Of a DNA stretch of 64,000 nt, positions 43,618-52,568 are shown piece after piece. The notes beneath the pieces are model-generated. The model made no database searches. It worked only from the letters and a program-made list of their open reading frames with translations, and was not told the origin of the DNA. Origin of the DNA: Halobaculum saliterrae (GTDB taxonomy: Archaea > Halobacteriota > Halobacteria > Halobacteriales > Haloferacaceae); assembly GCF_009831625.1 (NCBI RefSeq), contig NZ_WUUS01000010.1, positions 62,001 through 126,000 of the forward strand. Reading direction: 5' to 3'. The position numbers were made by a program, and so were the translations under genes. Position 1 is the stretch's first letter. Every line of letters starts with the position of its first letter.

Positions 43618-43791
43618 ATGACGCACGATGTGCTCGCGGGTCGGGAGGAGACGGAGACCCCGGAGCGTGACCGCTCCCCCGAGACGGACGTCGCCGCCCT
43701 CCGTACGTGTCCCGACAGGACGGTGTTCTCCGAGAACAGCAACGCCGACGGCTGGATATCGACGGACCTGACGGTCGACCTCGAACGGTAG
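43618..43791 (+). CDS. 57-residue haloarchaeal small protein
   Basis: An acidic small protein ending SNADGWISTDLTVDLER. The ending (aromatic Trp-Ile-Ser-x-Asp-hydrophobic-x-Val-Asp) is a pattern I recall from a widespread family of very small haloarchaeal proteins (DUF7331-like). A single Cys lies in LRTCPDRT. The match to that pattern plus a well-placed TATA box and operator supports it as a real gene. Function unknown; a metal- or stress-response link is suggested only by its promoter and by dpsA next door. Confidence 0.75.
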   Translation: MTHDVLAGREETETPERDRSPETDVAALRTCPDRTVFSENSNADGWISTDLTVDLER

Positions 43792-43915
43792 ACGCGCGAC
43801 CCCTCGAACCGCTTTCGAGACGTCTCTTGCCTGCTGGCTTCTCACCCGCGTCCTCACGCGGACTCTCAAAAATCAAGTGACTGGGGGGAGTCGAACGCTC
43901 GTCGTTCGCCGCGGC

Positions 43916-44464
43916 TTACTGCATCGCGCCCTCGGTGACGAGCGTGTCGTCCTCGAGGTAGTGCTCGATGTGGTGGGCGTCCTCCTCGACCTGCACGATG
44001 TTCTCGCGAAGGATCTCGCCCGTAGCGGGGTCGCCGAGACTGTCCGCGAGCTCGACGTGCTCACGGAGCGTCTCGATGATGTCGCCGTACATCTCCATGT
44101 CGTTCGCCAGCGACGTGCGGATGTCGTACACGTCCTCGTCCTCGGGTTCGACCGGCGACTCCGACTCCAAGGTCGCCATCGACGCGTGCGGGACGCCGCC
44201 CAGTGCCTGCAGCCGTTCGGCGAGCACGTCCGCGAACGCCTCCGCGTTCTCGGCCGCCTCGCCGAGGAACAGGTGCAGGTCGCGGAACTCCGCGCCCTCG
44301 ACGTTCCAGTGGTGCTTGCGAAGCTGGTGATACAGGACGTACGTCGCCGCGAGATCGGTGTTGAGCGCGTCGACGATCTGTTCGGCCTTCTCGGCGTCCA
44401 TCCGGAGCGCCTCGCTTCCCTCGACTTCCCCTGCCGACTTGAGTACGCGTTTCTGAGTGCTCAT
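43916..44464 (-). CDS. dpsA: Ferritin-like DNA-protection protein DpsA
   Basis: A 182-residue Dps that forms a dodecamer, stores iron and removes peroxide. The inter-subunit ferroxidase site is visible: YHQLRKHHWNVEGAEFRDLHLFLGEAAEN, with His, Asp and Glu ligands. Length and sequence match Halobacterium DpsA, known to be iron-responsive. TTTTAT on the minus strand (44494-44499) is the TATA box. The next 90 bases upstream are unusually AT-rich and probably hold regulator sites. Confidence 0.96.
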   Translation of the reverse strand: MSTQKRVLKSAGEVEGSEALRMDAEKAEQIVDALNTDLAATYVLYHQLRKHHWNVEGAEFRDLHLFLGEAAENAEAFADVLAERLQALGGVPHASMATLESESPVEPEDEDVYDIRTSLANDMEMYGDIIETLREHVELADSLGDPATGEILRENIVQVEEDAHHIEHYLEDDTLVTEGAMQ

Positions 44465-44493
44465 CTGTACTCATAGATACGGGCCGGACCCTC

Positions 44494-44564
44494 ATAAAAC
44501 CCGGTGTAAGTGAACTTCTTTTTCGGTATGGCAAAATCTATTTTCGTGTTAAGAAATACCACGA
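44494..44564 (-). promoter_or_regulatory. dpsA promoter and AT-rich upstream region
   Basis: The TATA box at 44494-44499 is 30-35 bases before the dpsA ATG. Behind it, 44516-44564 is AT-rich in an otherwise GC-rich region and contains GGTAT and ATACC as a spaced inverted repeat (44526-44530 and 44557-44561). This is a likely site for an iron- or redox-sensing regulator, unproven. Confidence 0.45.
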
Positions 44565-44584
44565 TGGGCGTTGGCGGAGCTCCC

Positions 44585-45364
44585 TCACTCGCTGTGGTCG
44601 TCCAGCACTGGGATGAACTCGCGTTGGTCGGCGAGCACCTCGGGGTCGAGTTCCGCGATCAGATCGCGCTCGTCTCGGTTGAGCGCCGCCGTGACGTGTC
44701 CGTCGGGACGGACGACCGCCGACCGCCCGGCGTACTCCGTGGATCGGGCTTCGGCCACGTCGCGCGCCCCGGTCCGGCCCGCCCCGATCACCCAGCGGAC
44801 GCCGTCCAGCGCCCGAGCGCGCAACAGGAGCCGCCAGTTCTCCGAGTGGGCGGCCGGCCAGGCGCCGGCGACGAACAGCGCGTCGACCCGCTCGGCCGCG
44901 AGCGCGGCGCTGTCGTCGACGAAGTTGAGGTCGTAGCAGGTGAGCAGTCCGGTCGACCCCGCGGGCGTCTCGACGGTCACCTGCTCGTCGCCGGCGGTCA
45001 ACATGTCCGACTCGTCGGCCCAGAGGTGCCGTTTCCGGTACACGGTCGTGTCTCCGCTCGGATCGACGTACGCGAGCGCGTTGTACAGGGACCCGTCGCT
45101 CGTGCCGCGTTCGACGTAGCCCGCGAGGACCGCGAGGTCGTCGGCGTCGGCGACGGCGCGGATCCGGTCGAGTTCCGGCCCGTCGCGGTCGAGTGCGACC
45201 GCCTCGATGCGCTCGTCGGCGACGAATCCGGTCAGCGCGTACTCCGGGAACAGCGCCACGTCGACGCAGTCGGGGAGGCCGGCGGCGCGAGCGGCGACGG
45301 TGTCGAGGTTTCCCTCCACGTCGAGATCCGAGACGGAGAGCTGTGGGACGGCGACGGTGGCCAT
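44585..45364 (-). CDS. Nitrilase-family carbon-nitrogen hydrolase
   Basis: 259 residues with the Glu-Lys-Cys triad: FPEYALTGF, YRKRHLW and LTCYDLNF. The family covers omega-amidases, N-carbamoyl hydrolases and nitrilases; the substrate is not readable. The ATG at 45364 is preferred to the upstream frame (to 45502) because CTATTATT on the minus strand lies about 27 bases away. Confidence 0.9.
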   Translation of the reverse strand: MATVAVPQLSVSDLDVEGNLDTVAARAAGLPDCVDVALFPEYALTGFVADERIEAVALDRDGPELDRIRAVADADDLAVLAGYVERGTSDGSLYNALAYVDPSGDTTVYRKRHLWADESDMLTAGDEQVTVETPAGSTGLLTCYDLNFVDDSAALAAERVDALFVAGAWPAAHSENWRLLLRARALDGVRWVIGAGRTGARDVAEARSTEYAGRSAVVRPDGHVTAALNRDERDLIAELDPEVLADQREFIPVLDDHSE

Positions 45365-45510
45365 GATCGTCGCGTCGCCGTCAACTGGAATAATAGCCGG
45401 GGTTGACGGGAGTGGACGACGGGCCGGATTCGAACCGCGTCCCACCTGCGAGGGGTGCCGTCGCTCGGAATATGGAAACGCCCTTGTAGCCGACACACCC
45501 ATCGACGGGC

Positions 45511-46818
45511 ATGAGCGACGACGACCCGGCCGAGGAGTCAGGCGACCCCGAGGACGCCGAGGAGACGGAACTCGTCCCCGAGGTGTCCGTCGAGGACCTC
45601 GACGCCCGGCTGGACGAGACCGCCGAGGCGCTCGAGGCCGCCGAGACCGAGGCCGACCTCGACGACGTGGAGGCCGATCTGGACGAGGTCGAGGCGGACC
45701 TGGAGCGCGCCGACCTCCCGGAACCGGACGAGGACGACGAGGACGCGGAGGACCCGCGAGCCGACCTCGAGTCGCGGCTCTCGGATCAACGCGACGATCT
45801 CGCGGACCAGCGCGGTCCGTACGCGTCCGACGCCGTCGACGAGGTCGAGTCCGCTCAGTCGACGATCGCCGACACGCGGTGGACCGAGTCGGGCGAGGCC
45901 GACCTCCCCGCGGTCGTCGACGAGTTCCTCGACGCGATGAACGAGGTGCTCGAGACGGATCTCAACCGCGCGGGCGACGACGACCCCGAATCGCTGGCCG
46001 ACGCGCTCGACGACGCCGTCGCGGCCGTCGAGGAGGCGGATCTGGACGCCGACGACGATGCGGAGACCATCGCGGCGCTGCTCGAGGCGACCGACGGGCT
46101 GGGGACGGGCGTCGACGACGCCGAGGAGTGGGACGACCTCCAGACCCACGAGCAGCTCCAGGCGCAGGGCTTCTACGACGTGCTCGGGCACTACAAGGAC
46201 TTCCCGCCGGAGCTGTCGGCGCTGAAGGAGCACGAACAGCAGGGGAACGTCGAGATGGTGCTGCTCGCGCTGGACTCGCTGGAGTCGGAGTTCATGGAGG
46301 AGCACTGTCTGGACGCGCTCACCCGGATGAACGACGACGGCGCCTTCGAGGCGATGCACCAGCGCGCACAGAAGCGCGACCAACCCGCGATCCGCGCGCT
46401 CGGCAAGATGGCCGCCGAGGACGCCGTCGAGACGCTCGTCGAGTACGTCGACTCCGACTCGAACCCGGTCCTGCAGAAGGTGACGTTCAAGGCGCTCGGC
46501 GAGATCGGCCACGAGGACGCCGTACAGCCCCTCGTGAACAAGCTCGTCATGGACGACGACGAGGTGCGGCCGTACGCCGCCCGCGCGCTCGGACTCATCG
46601 GCGACGCCCGCGCCGTCGACCCGCTTGCCGACGCCGCGGCCGACGACGACAGCGACAACGTCCGTGCGGCCGCCCTGTGGGCGCTGCGCCAGATCGGCAC
46701 CGAGGCGGCCCTGGAGGCCGCCGCCGAGTTCGACGACGACCGCACGTTCATCGTGCAGACCGAGGCCGAGAAGGCGCGCGACGCCCTCGACGCCGCGGGC
46801 GAGGAAGTCGTCGCGTAA
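45511..46818 (+). CDS. HEAT-repeat protein
   Basis: 435 residues. The first about 200 are very acidic with coiled-coil character (EAAETEADLDDVEADLDEVEADLERA). From about 225 on come six or so HEAT/PBS-lyase-type repeats, such as PAIRALGKMAAEDAVETLVEYV, VLQKVTFKALGEIGHEDAVQPLV, VRPYAARALGLIGDARAVDPLA and VRAAALWALRQIGTEAALEAA. These form a curved scaffold for protein binding. The partner is unknown. Confidence 0.85.
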   Translation: MSDDDPAEESGDPEDAEETELVPEVSVEDLDARLDETAEALEAAETEADLDDVEADLDEVEADLERADLPEPDEDDEDAEDPRADLESRLSDQRDDLADQRGPYASDAVDEVESAQSTIADTRWTESGEADLPAVVDEFLDAMNEVLETDLNRAGDDDPESLADALDDAVAAVEEADLDADDDAETIAALLEATDGLGTGVDDAEEWDDLQTHEQLQAQGFYDVLGHYKDFPPELSALKEHEQQGNVEMVLLALDSLESEFMEEHCLDALTRMNDDGAFEAMHQRAQKRDQPAIRALGKMAAEDAVETLVEYVDSDSNPVLQKVTFKALGEIGHEDAVQPLVNKLVMDDDEVRPYAARALGLIGDARAVDPLADAAADDDSDNVRAAALWALRQIGTEAALEAAAEFDDDRTFIVQTEAEKARDALDAAGEEVVA

Positions 46819-46888
46819 GACGGGACCCGAACCGCGAACGACTCCTCCTCGCAGTTCCCCGGCGTCACCCGACGAGTTCGGTTCGCCG

Positions 46889-47128
46889 CTACAGCAGTTC
46901 CCCGACGAACAGCAGCGCGAAGCCCAACGAGACGAGCAGCCCCCCGACCCGACCGAGGTTCGTGTGTTCGGTGACCTCGCTGGGCGCGATATCGACGTCG
47001 TAGCTGTCCCACTCCTCCTCATATGAGACGTACGAAGGGACCTGGAAGAACTCCACGGCGATGAGGGCGCCGCCGACGGCGCCCAACGCGGCTCCGGCGA
47101 GCCTGACCCCCTCGGCGATGGTGACCAT
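46889..47128 (-). CDS. 79-residue two-helix membrane protein
   Basis: Two helices (about 8-28 and 60-78) flank an acidic loop YVSYEEEWDSYDVDIAPSE. No family recognised. The ATG at 47128 is chosen over 47137 because GTTTTTGC on the minus strand is centred about 27 bases upstream of it. Confidence 0.68.
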   Translation of the reverse strand: MVTIAEGVRLAGAALGAVGGALIAVEFFQVPSYVSYEEEWDSYDVDIAPSEVTEHTNLGRVGGLLVSLGFALLFVGELL

Positions 47129-47258
47129 ACCACCCATCCGCCGTCGTCGGAGCAAAAACGCACCGAAGCCGGCCGGATGCGAACACCGAGTCGCCCCGGA
47201 CGGACCCGGCGGCAACGCGGCGAGGGTTGAAATACGAACAAGCGGCCAGACCATCGCA

Positions 47259-49001
47259 GTGGTTCGCCTCCTCGCCGTGATCGCGTCCGTTCTCCTCCTC
47301 GTCGTGGCGACGCCAGCGACGCCGGCGGCCCTCGCGACGAACGCGGAGCCGCCGGCACCGACGACGGTCGCTGGACCCTCGGCGAGTCAGACGGCGGTCA
47401 CCACGACCACGAACAACACGACGGAGACGGACGACGAGCCGAACGGACCCCGACTCGTCGGGCTTCTCCCGAACCCCGTCACCACCGACGACGCGGGGGA
47501 GTACGTCCTCCTGTGGCTGCCGCCCGGGAACTGGACCGTCGACGACGGAGAGGGGAGTGTCACCATCCGCCAGCGACGGGCCGGCAGGGTCGTCGTGACG
47601 GGCGACCCGGAGGCGCCGTCCGTGCCCACGCCATGGCGCGTCGTCACCCCGGGGCTCGCGCTGTCGAACGCCGGCGAGCGTGTCCTGCTCCGACGGAGCG
47701 GGCCGAACGGGTCGATCGTCGACGCCGTCGAGTACGGACGCGCTCCGGAAGGCGAGCGGTGGGTCCGAGACGGGAATCCGCGGTGGCAACCGGTCGGGCT
47801 CGAGTTCCGCGACCCGGTTCCGTTGGGGGCCGCGAACGCGACGGCGTTCGTGCTCCCGGACGCCCCGTCGGAACCGATCGTCCCCATCAGGGCGGCCGAC
47901 GAGCGGGTGTTCCTCGCGGGGTACACCTTCGGCTCCGAACGCGTCGCCGAGGAACTGATCGCCGCCCGTGAACGGGGCGCCTCGGTGCGGGTGCTCCTCG
48001 ACGGCGGCCCGGTCGGCGGTGTCTCCGCGCGGCAAGCCGACCTCCTCGATTCGCTCGTCGCCGCCGGCGTCGAGGTCCGGGTGATCGCCGGTCCGCACGC
48101 CAGATTCCGGTACCATCACGCGAAGTACGCCGTCGCCGACGACACCGCGGTCGTGCTCACGGAGAACTGGAAGCCCAGCGGAACCGGCGGGGGCGACAGC
48201 CGCGGGTGGGGCGTCACCCTCCGGTCGCCGCCCGCCGCGGAGGCGCTCGCGGAACTGTTTCGCGCCGACGCCGGGTGGCGCGACGCCGTCCCGTGGGACC
48301 GGTATCGCGGCGGACGATCGTTCGAGCGAGCCGACGCGGCGACAGGATCGTACCCAGCACGCCATCCGCCGGCGGAGGTGCGAGTCGAGCGCGTGCGGCT
48401 GCTGACCGCGCCCGGGAACGCGGAGTCGGTGGTCGTCGCGGCCGTCGACGACGCCGAAAGCGGTGTCGACGTCCTCCAACCGACTGTCGAGGACGGGCCG
48501 ATGCTCGCGTCGCTCCGCCGGGCGGCGGAGCGGGGCGTACAGGTGCGGCTGCTGCTGTCGGGCACCTGGCATCTCGCGGAGGAGAACGCCGCGCTCGTCG
48601 ACGAGCTGAACCGCTGGGCCGACGCCGCTGGCGTCCCGTTCGAGGCGCGGGTCGCGGAGCCGACCGACCGCTACGGCGAGATCCACGCGAAGGGGGTCGT
48701 CGCCGACGACACTGCGCTCGTCGGGTCGCTCAACTGGAACCCGACGAGCGCGCGCGAGAACCGCGAGGTCGTCGTCGCGCTGGAGGGCGAGGCGGTCGCG
48801 GCGTACTACCGGGAGAGCTTCGAGGCTGACTGGCGGGCCGGTCGAGGAGTGGCGTCCGCGTTCGGCGAACTCCCGCCGGCAGTCGCTGTCGGCGCGGTCG
48901 GGGCCGTCGCCGGGGCGACGCTGTTCCTCCGTCGGCGGCTGACGATCGAGGACACGGACGGGGGGCGGGACGGGACCGATCGCGACGGACCGGTCGGGTG
49001 A
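47259..49001 (+). CDS. Secreted phospholipase D-like protein with N-terminal lamin-tail-like domain
   Basis: 580 residues. GTG start, signal peptide (about 1-24), Thr-rich linker, then a beta-rich domain (about 60-195: LVGLLPNPVTTDDAGEYVLLWLP) resembling lamin-tail domains. The PLD part has two HKD motifs: FRYHHAKYAVADDTAVV and EIHAKGVVADDTALVGSLNW. The first lacks the Gly after Lys. A transmembrane helix with RRRL near the C-terminus anchors it, so the catalytic domain faces outside. It could cleave phospholipids or extracellular DNA. GAAATACG about 27 bases upstream is the TATA box. Confidence 0.87.
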   Translation: MVRLLAVIASVLLLVVATPATPAALATNAEPPAPTTVAGPSASQTAVTTTTNNTTETDDEPNGPRLVGLLPNPVTTDDAGEYVLLWLPPGNWTVDDGEGSVTIRQRRAGRVVVTGDPEAPSVPTPWRVVTPGLALSNAGERVLLRRSGPNGSIVDAVEYGRAPEGERWVRDGNPRWQPVGLEFRDPVPLGAANATAFVLPDAPSEPIVPIRAADERVFLAGYTFGSERVAEELIAARERGASVRVLLDGGPVGGVSARQADLLDSLVAAGVEVRVIAGPHARFRYHHAKYAVADDTAVVLTENWKPSGTGGGDSRGWGVTLRSPPAAEALAELFRADAGWRDAVPWDRYRGGRSFERADAATGSYPARHPPAEVRVERVRLLTAPGNAESVVVAAVDDAESGVDVLQPTVEDGPMLASLRRAAERGVQVRLLLSGTWHLAEENAALVDELNRWADAAGVPFEARVAEPTDRYGEIHAKGVVADDTALVGSLNWNPTSARENREVVVALEGEAVAAYYRESFEADWRAGRGVASAFGELPPAVAVGAVGAVAGATLFLRRRLTIEDTDGGRDGTDRDGPVG

Positions 49002-49073
49002 CCGTCACGGTCGCAGTCGAGCCCGCGATCGGCACCACCGGATGCGGTTCCCGCGTCGATCGTCGGGTTCGCG

Positions 49074-50990
49074 TCAGTCGTCGAGCTCGATCGTCGTCGA
49101 CAGCTCCTCGTCGAGTTCGGCGTCGGCCATCTTCTCGACGAGCGCGTCGATGACGTCCTCGCGGCGCCCCTCGACGAACTTGATCGAGCCGACGACGAGG
49201 TGACCGCCGCCGGAGACGCCCCCGCCGACGACCTCCTCGTTGAGTTCGGTGACCATCTGTGGAATGTCCAGCCGAACGCCGTCCGAGCGAAGGACCGCGA
49301 AGTCCGGGCCGTAGCCGATCGTGATGACGGGCTCGCCGGTCGCGCGGACCTTCCTGTCGTGGAGTTCGCCCGTCGTGTTGCCGGGCGCGGGGTAGGTGAA
49401 CCGCTTGGCGAAGTTCTCCAGATCGATCCGGTAGAGGTGCGCGTCGGAGTCGAGCCGCTCGTGTTCCACGTGGGGCTCGACCGCGTCGAGCTGTTCCTCC
49501 ACGTCGCGCTCGGCGCGCGTCGAGAGGAACTCGACCAGCTCGCGGTGACGCTCCTCGTCGTCGCTGCCCACGTTGAGGACGTCGCTCACGAGCGTCTTGC
49601 CCTCGCTGTATCGCAGCCAGTGGGCGGCGTAGTCGAGCGCCTCGCCGATGTCCTCGATGGCCTCGGGGTCGTATCCGGCCGTCTCAGCCAGCTCGAGGAA
49701 CTCCTCCATCACCTCCGCCTTCGAGCGGTCCGACAGCCCAGCGACCGCGGGGACGTGACGGAGCTCGTCGGTGACGCTCGGATCGATGAGCCGTGCGAGC
49801 TCGACGCACATCATTCCCGTCGTGATGCGGTAGTCCTCGTCGTGGATGTAGGGGTTGACGTGGTGGTCGAGCAGGTCGTCCACCGCGTCGGGGTCCGGGT
49901 GGTGGTGGTCGACGACGGCGATGGGCACGTCGTAGTGCGTGAGGTTCTTGTAGGCGGGCACGTCCTCCTCGGTCGATCCGTTGTCGAGCATGAGGAGGAA
50001 CGGGAGCTTCTGTCCGTGACGGGCACGCCCCTCCAGCGCGAAGTTGAGGTCGCGCGTCACGTCCTCCATCTCGTAGTACGGCGCCTTGCTCGGGAGTCGC
50101 TTGAGAGTGTGCCGCGCCGCGTCGTCGCCCTCGTGGACCTCCTCGATGTAGTTCTCCAGCGCGAGCTGGACCGGGATGGCCGCGCACATGCCGTCGCCGT
50201 CGGCGTGGTGGCGGATCCGGATCGGGCGTCCCTCCAACACCGTCCGCCGGAGGGTCCGCGCGAGCTCCTCCAGTTCGGGCCGGAGCTTCTCGAACGCCTC
50301 CCACTCGACGAGCGGCTCGACCGACTCGGGCTCGGCGCGCTCGCCCATCGCTTCATCGAGCCGCTCACGGGCGGCCGCCGCCGTCTCACCCGAGAGCACG
50401 GTCACGTCGTCGACCTCCAGCTGTCTGGAGCCGTCGTGCGTCTCGATGGAGCCGGAGATGCGGACGATATCGCCCATCCCGACGGCGGGGTACGCGCGGA
50501 CGCCCGCCTCCTCGAAGGCGGCCGCCGCGAGCACGCCGGACTCGTCGGCGACGTGGAAGATCGTCGGGCCGCCGGTCTGTTTGATCTGGGTGATCTCTCC
50601 CTCGACGGTCACGCTGTCGCCGACCGTCGCGTCGCCGATCGTCGTGATCTCCGGCTCGTGTTCGACCGCGAGCACGTTCGCCTCGTCGAGGTCGACGTCG
50701 GCGAGGTCGAACGACACGTCGCCGTTCTCCTTCAGTTCCTCGAGCACGACGACCAGTTCGTCCCCGACGGCGAACGTCCGGCCGTCGAGGTTCGACTCGT
50801 GGAGCAGGCCGGACACGTTCTCGGAGACGTCGACGAAGACGCCGTAGTCGACGACGCCGTTGACCTCCGCGCGGTAGCGTGCGCCGACATCCACGTCGGA
50901 GAGCGTGCAGGCGGGATCGAGATCGTAAACCACGGGTCGGGAATCCCCCTCCCCGTTCTCGCCGGGGTCTCCGGCGGCGGAATCACTCAT
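49074..50990 (-). CDS. DHH phosphoesterase with S1 and OB domains (archaeal RecJ-like)
   Basis: 638 residues. An S1 RNA-binding domain (about 30-80: GARYRAEVNGVVDYGVFVDV) is followed by an OB fold (about 110-200: VTVEGEITQIKQTGGPTIFHVAD), then the DHH nuclease core RIRHHADGDGMCAA and AVVDHHHPDPDAVD, and a DHHA1 domain ending VGGGVSGGGHLVVGSIKF. This is the archaeal RecJ/GAN-related layout, acting in DNA replication/repair or RNA turnover. I recall the Haloferax RecJ3 gene lying near a JAMM gene, as here. CTTAAC on the minus strand near 51017 is the TATA box. Confidence 0.9.
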   Translation of the reverse strand: MSDSAAGDPGENGEGDSRPVVYDLDPACTLSDVDVGARYRAEVNGVVDYGVFVDVSENVSGLLHESNLDGRTFAVGDELVVVLEELKENGDVSFDLADVDLDEANVLAVEHEPEITTIGDATVGDSVTVEGEITQIKQTGGPTIFHVADESGVLAAAAFEEAGVRAYPAVGMGDIVRISGSIETHDGSRQLEVDDVTVLSGETAAAARERLDEAMGERAEPESVEPLVEWEAFEKLRPELEELARTLRRTVLEGRPIRIRHHADGDGMCAAIPVQLALENYIEEVHEGDDAARHTLKRLPSKAPYYEMEDVTRDLNFALEGRARHGQKLPFLLMLDNGSTEEDVPAYKNLTHYDVPIAVVDHHHPDPDAVDDLLDHHVNPYIHDEDYRITTGMMCVELARLIDPSVTDELRHVPAVAGLSDRSKAEVMEEFLELAETAGYDPEAIEDIGEALDYAAHWLRYSEGKTLVSDVLNVGSDDEERHRELVEFLSTRAERDVEEQLDAVEPHVEHERLDSDAHLYRIDLENFAKRFTYPAPGNTTGELHDRKVRATGEPVITIGYGPDFAVLRSDGVRLDIPQMVTELNEEVVGGGVSGGGHLVVGSIKFVEGRREDVIDALVEKMADAELDEELSTTIELDD

Positions 50991-51129
50991 ACCGAACGGT
51001 GGGTGACGGCGAGTGTTAAGGGTTGTAGTATCGCTCCGGCGACGAACGACCGCGGAGCGGTCGGCCGTGAGGCGTCCGGCAAGCGGGGGTATCGACACCC
51101 TTAGTTGGCGTCCAACCCGTGTTCCAGTA

Positions 51130-51618
51130 ATGCGACTGTTCCGGTCGAGCGAGCTGCTCGGCATCGCGGCGGACACACTCCGGTTCGCGTTGGAGGCCTC
51201 CCGGGACACGCACCCGAACGAGTACATGGGCTTCCTCCGGGCGACCGACGCGCGCGACCTCGGCCTCGACCGGACCGGGCAGGTGATCACCGACGTGCTC
51301 GTGATTCCCGGCACCACCTCGACGCCGGAGTCGGCGACCGTCCGCGAACACATGAAGCCGAACTCCTCGCGGGCGGTCGGCTCGGTCCACTCACACCCGA
51401 ACGGCGTCCTCCGTCCCTCCGACGCCGACCTGGCGACGTTCCACGCGGGGGAGGCCCACATCATCATCGGGGCGCCCTACGAGCGCGACTGCTGGCGGGC
51501 GTTCGACTCCGACGGTGACCCCCGCGATCTCGACGTGATCGACGTGCCGCTGCCGGAGGACGAGGCGTTCTTCGACTTCGACCAGACCGACATCGACGCG
51601 GAGCTGTACGATGAGTGA
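51130..51618 (+). CDS. JAMM/MPN+ metalloprotease
   Basis: 162 residues. The JAMM zinc motif is complete: Glu in NEYMGFL, then [14 protein letters not shown]. Archaeal JAMM enzymes can release ubiquitin-like SAMP proteins from targets; this sequence seems closer to the second haloarchaeal group, whose activity is less clear. The stop lies 8 bases inside the next gene. CTTAGTTGG about 27 bases upstream is the TATA box, shared spacer with the divergent RecJ-like gene. Confidence 0.9.
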   Translation: MRLFRSSELLGIAADTLRFALEASRDTHPNEYMGFLRATDARDLGLDRTGQVITDVLVIPGTTSTPESATVREHMKPNSSRAVGSVHSHPNGVLRPSDADLATFHAGEAHIIIGAPYERDCWRAFDSDGDPRDLDVIDVPLPEDEAFFDFDQTDIDAELYDE

Positions 51619-52129
51619 GGGAAGCGACGGGAGCCGGGATGACGACGGGGGCGTGCAGGAGGACGCTGCCGACTCCCCGCGGATCGCGCTCGCACAGGGG
51701 ACCTTCGACATCCTCCACCCCGGACACCTCCACTACCTCGAGGACGCGGCCGCGCGCGGCGACGAGCTCCACGTCATCGTGGCCCGCCGGGAGAACGTCA
51801 CCCACAAGTCGAAGCCCGTCTGTCCCGACCGACAGCGTCGGGACATGATCGACGCGCTCGAGATCGTCGACGAGGCACACCTCGGCCATCCGGAGGACCT
51901 GTTCGTTCCGGTCCGCGAGATCGGACCGGACGTGATCGTGCTCGGATTCGATCAACACCACGACGAGTCCGCCATCGCCGACGCGCTCGCGGCCGAGGGC
52001 ATCGACGCCGAAGTGGCGCGCGCAACGGGCCGAGAACCACGCTACGAGGGCGAACTCCTCTCGACGGGCGACATCGTCGACAGACTGCTCCGCGAGCGCG
52101 GACGGCGTTCGCACTCGGGTCCGGAGTAG
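51611..52129 (+). CDS. ribL: Archaeal FAD synthase (FMN adenylyltransferase)
   Basis: 172 residues. After a disordered acidic tail of about 24 residues, the nucleotidyltransferase core reads [22 protein letters not shown], with the HxGH ATP-binding motif, and later LGFDQHH and [11 protein letters not shown]. Archaeal RibL adds AMP from CTP or ATP to FMN. It overlaps the JAMM gene by 8 bases with GGAG just before its ATG, so it is the second gene of that operon. Confidence 0.9.
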   Translation: MSEGSDGSRDDDGGVQEDAADSPRIALAQGTFDILHPGHLHYLEDAAARGDELHVIVARRENVTHKSKPVCPDRQRRDMIDALEIVDEAHLGHPEDLFVPVREIGPDVIVLGFDQHHDESAIADALAAEGIDAEVARATGREPRYEGELLSTGDIVDRLLRERGRRSHSGPE

Positions 52130-52191
52130 TCCCGTCGGCGGCGCTGCCCACGTCGGTCCTATCGGGGAAGCCGACGCCGAGTCCAGCGGCC

Positions 52192-52563
52192 TCAGGCGTC
52201 CGGGAGCGTCGCCTGCCAGAGGTACATCGGCGCGGCGCCGACGGCGAGGACGCCGACCGCGACGGCGACGAGCGCCAGCGCGCGCAGCGTCGGCGACGCC
52301 GACAGCGACGCGCGGAACACGGCCGGGGTGCCCGCCGCGAGCAGGAGGGCGCCCGCGGCCCACAGTCCGAACGCCCGCCGGGTGACCGCGGCGTCGACGC
52401 CGTCCTCGAGGCGGACGTAGACGGCGACGAGACCGATCCCCGCCGCGAGCGCGACGCCGGCGCCGACGAACGCGAGCACGACGGTGAGCAGTTGGAACGC
52501 CGGAAGCTGCGCGATCGGGGCGACAGCGGCGGCGTCGGGGGCGACGAGGGCGGGGGCGGACAC
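52192..52563 (-). CDS. 123-residue membrane protein
   Basis: GTG-started, with three or four helices (about 20-50, 63-82 and 92-115). No family recognised. It starts 5 bases after the DUF1028 stop in the same direction and is probably cotranscribed with it. Confidence 0.68.
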   Translation of the reverse strand: MSAPALVAPDAAAVAPIAQLPAFQLLTVVLAFVGAGVALAAGIGLVAVYVRLEDGVDAAVTRRAFGLWAAGALLLAAGTPAVFRASLSASPTLRALALVAVAVGVLAVGAAPMYLWQATLPDA

Positions 52564-52568
52564 GGGAA

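Noticed and set aside
45415..45500. Possible tRNA on the minus strand (GGTTCGAATCC T-loop-like sequence)
   Set aside because: Only three base pairs of a T-stem form, and no acceptor, D or anticodon arm can be found at proper spacing. At most a chance match or a remnant.
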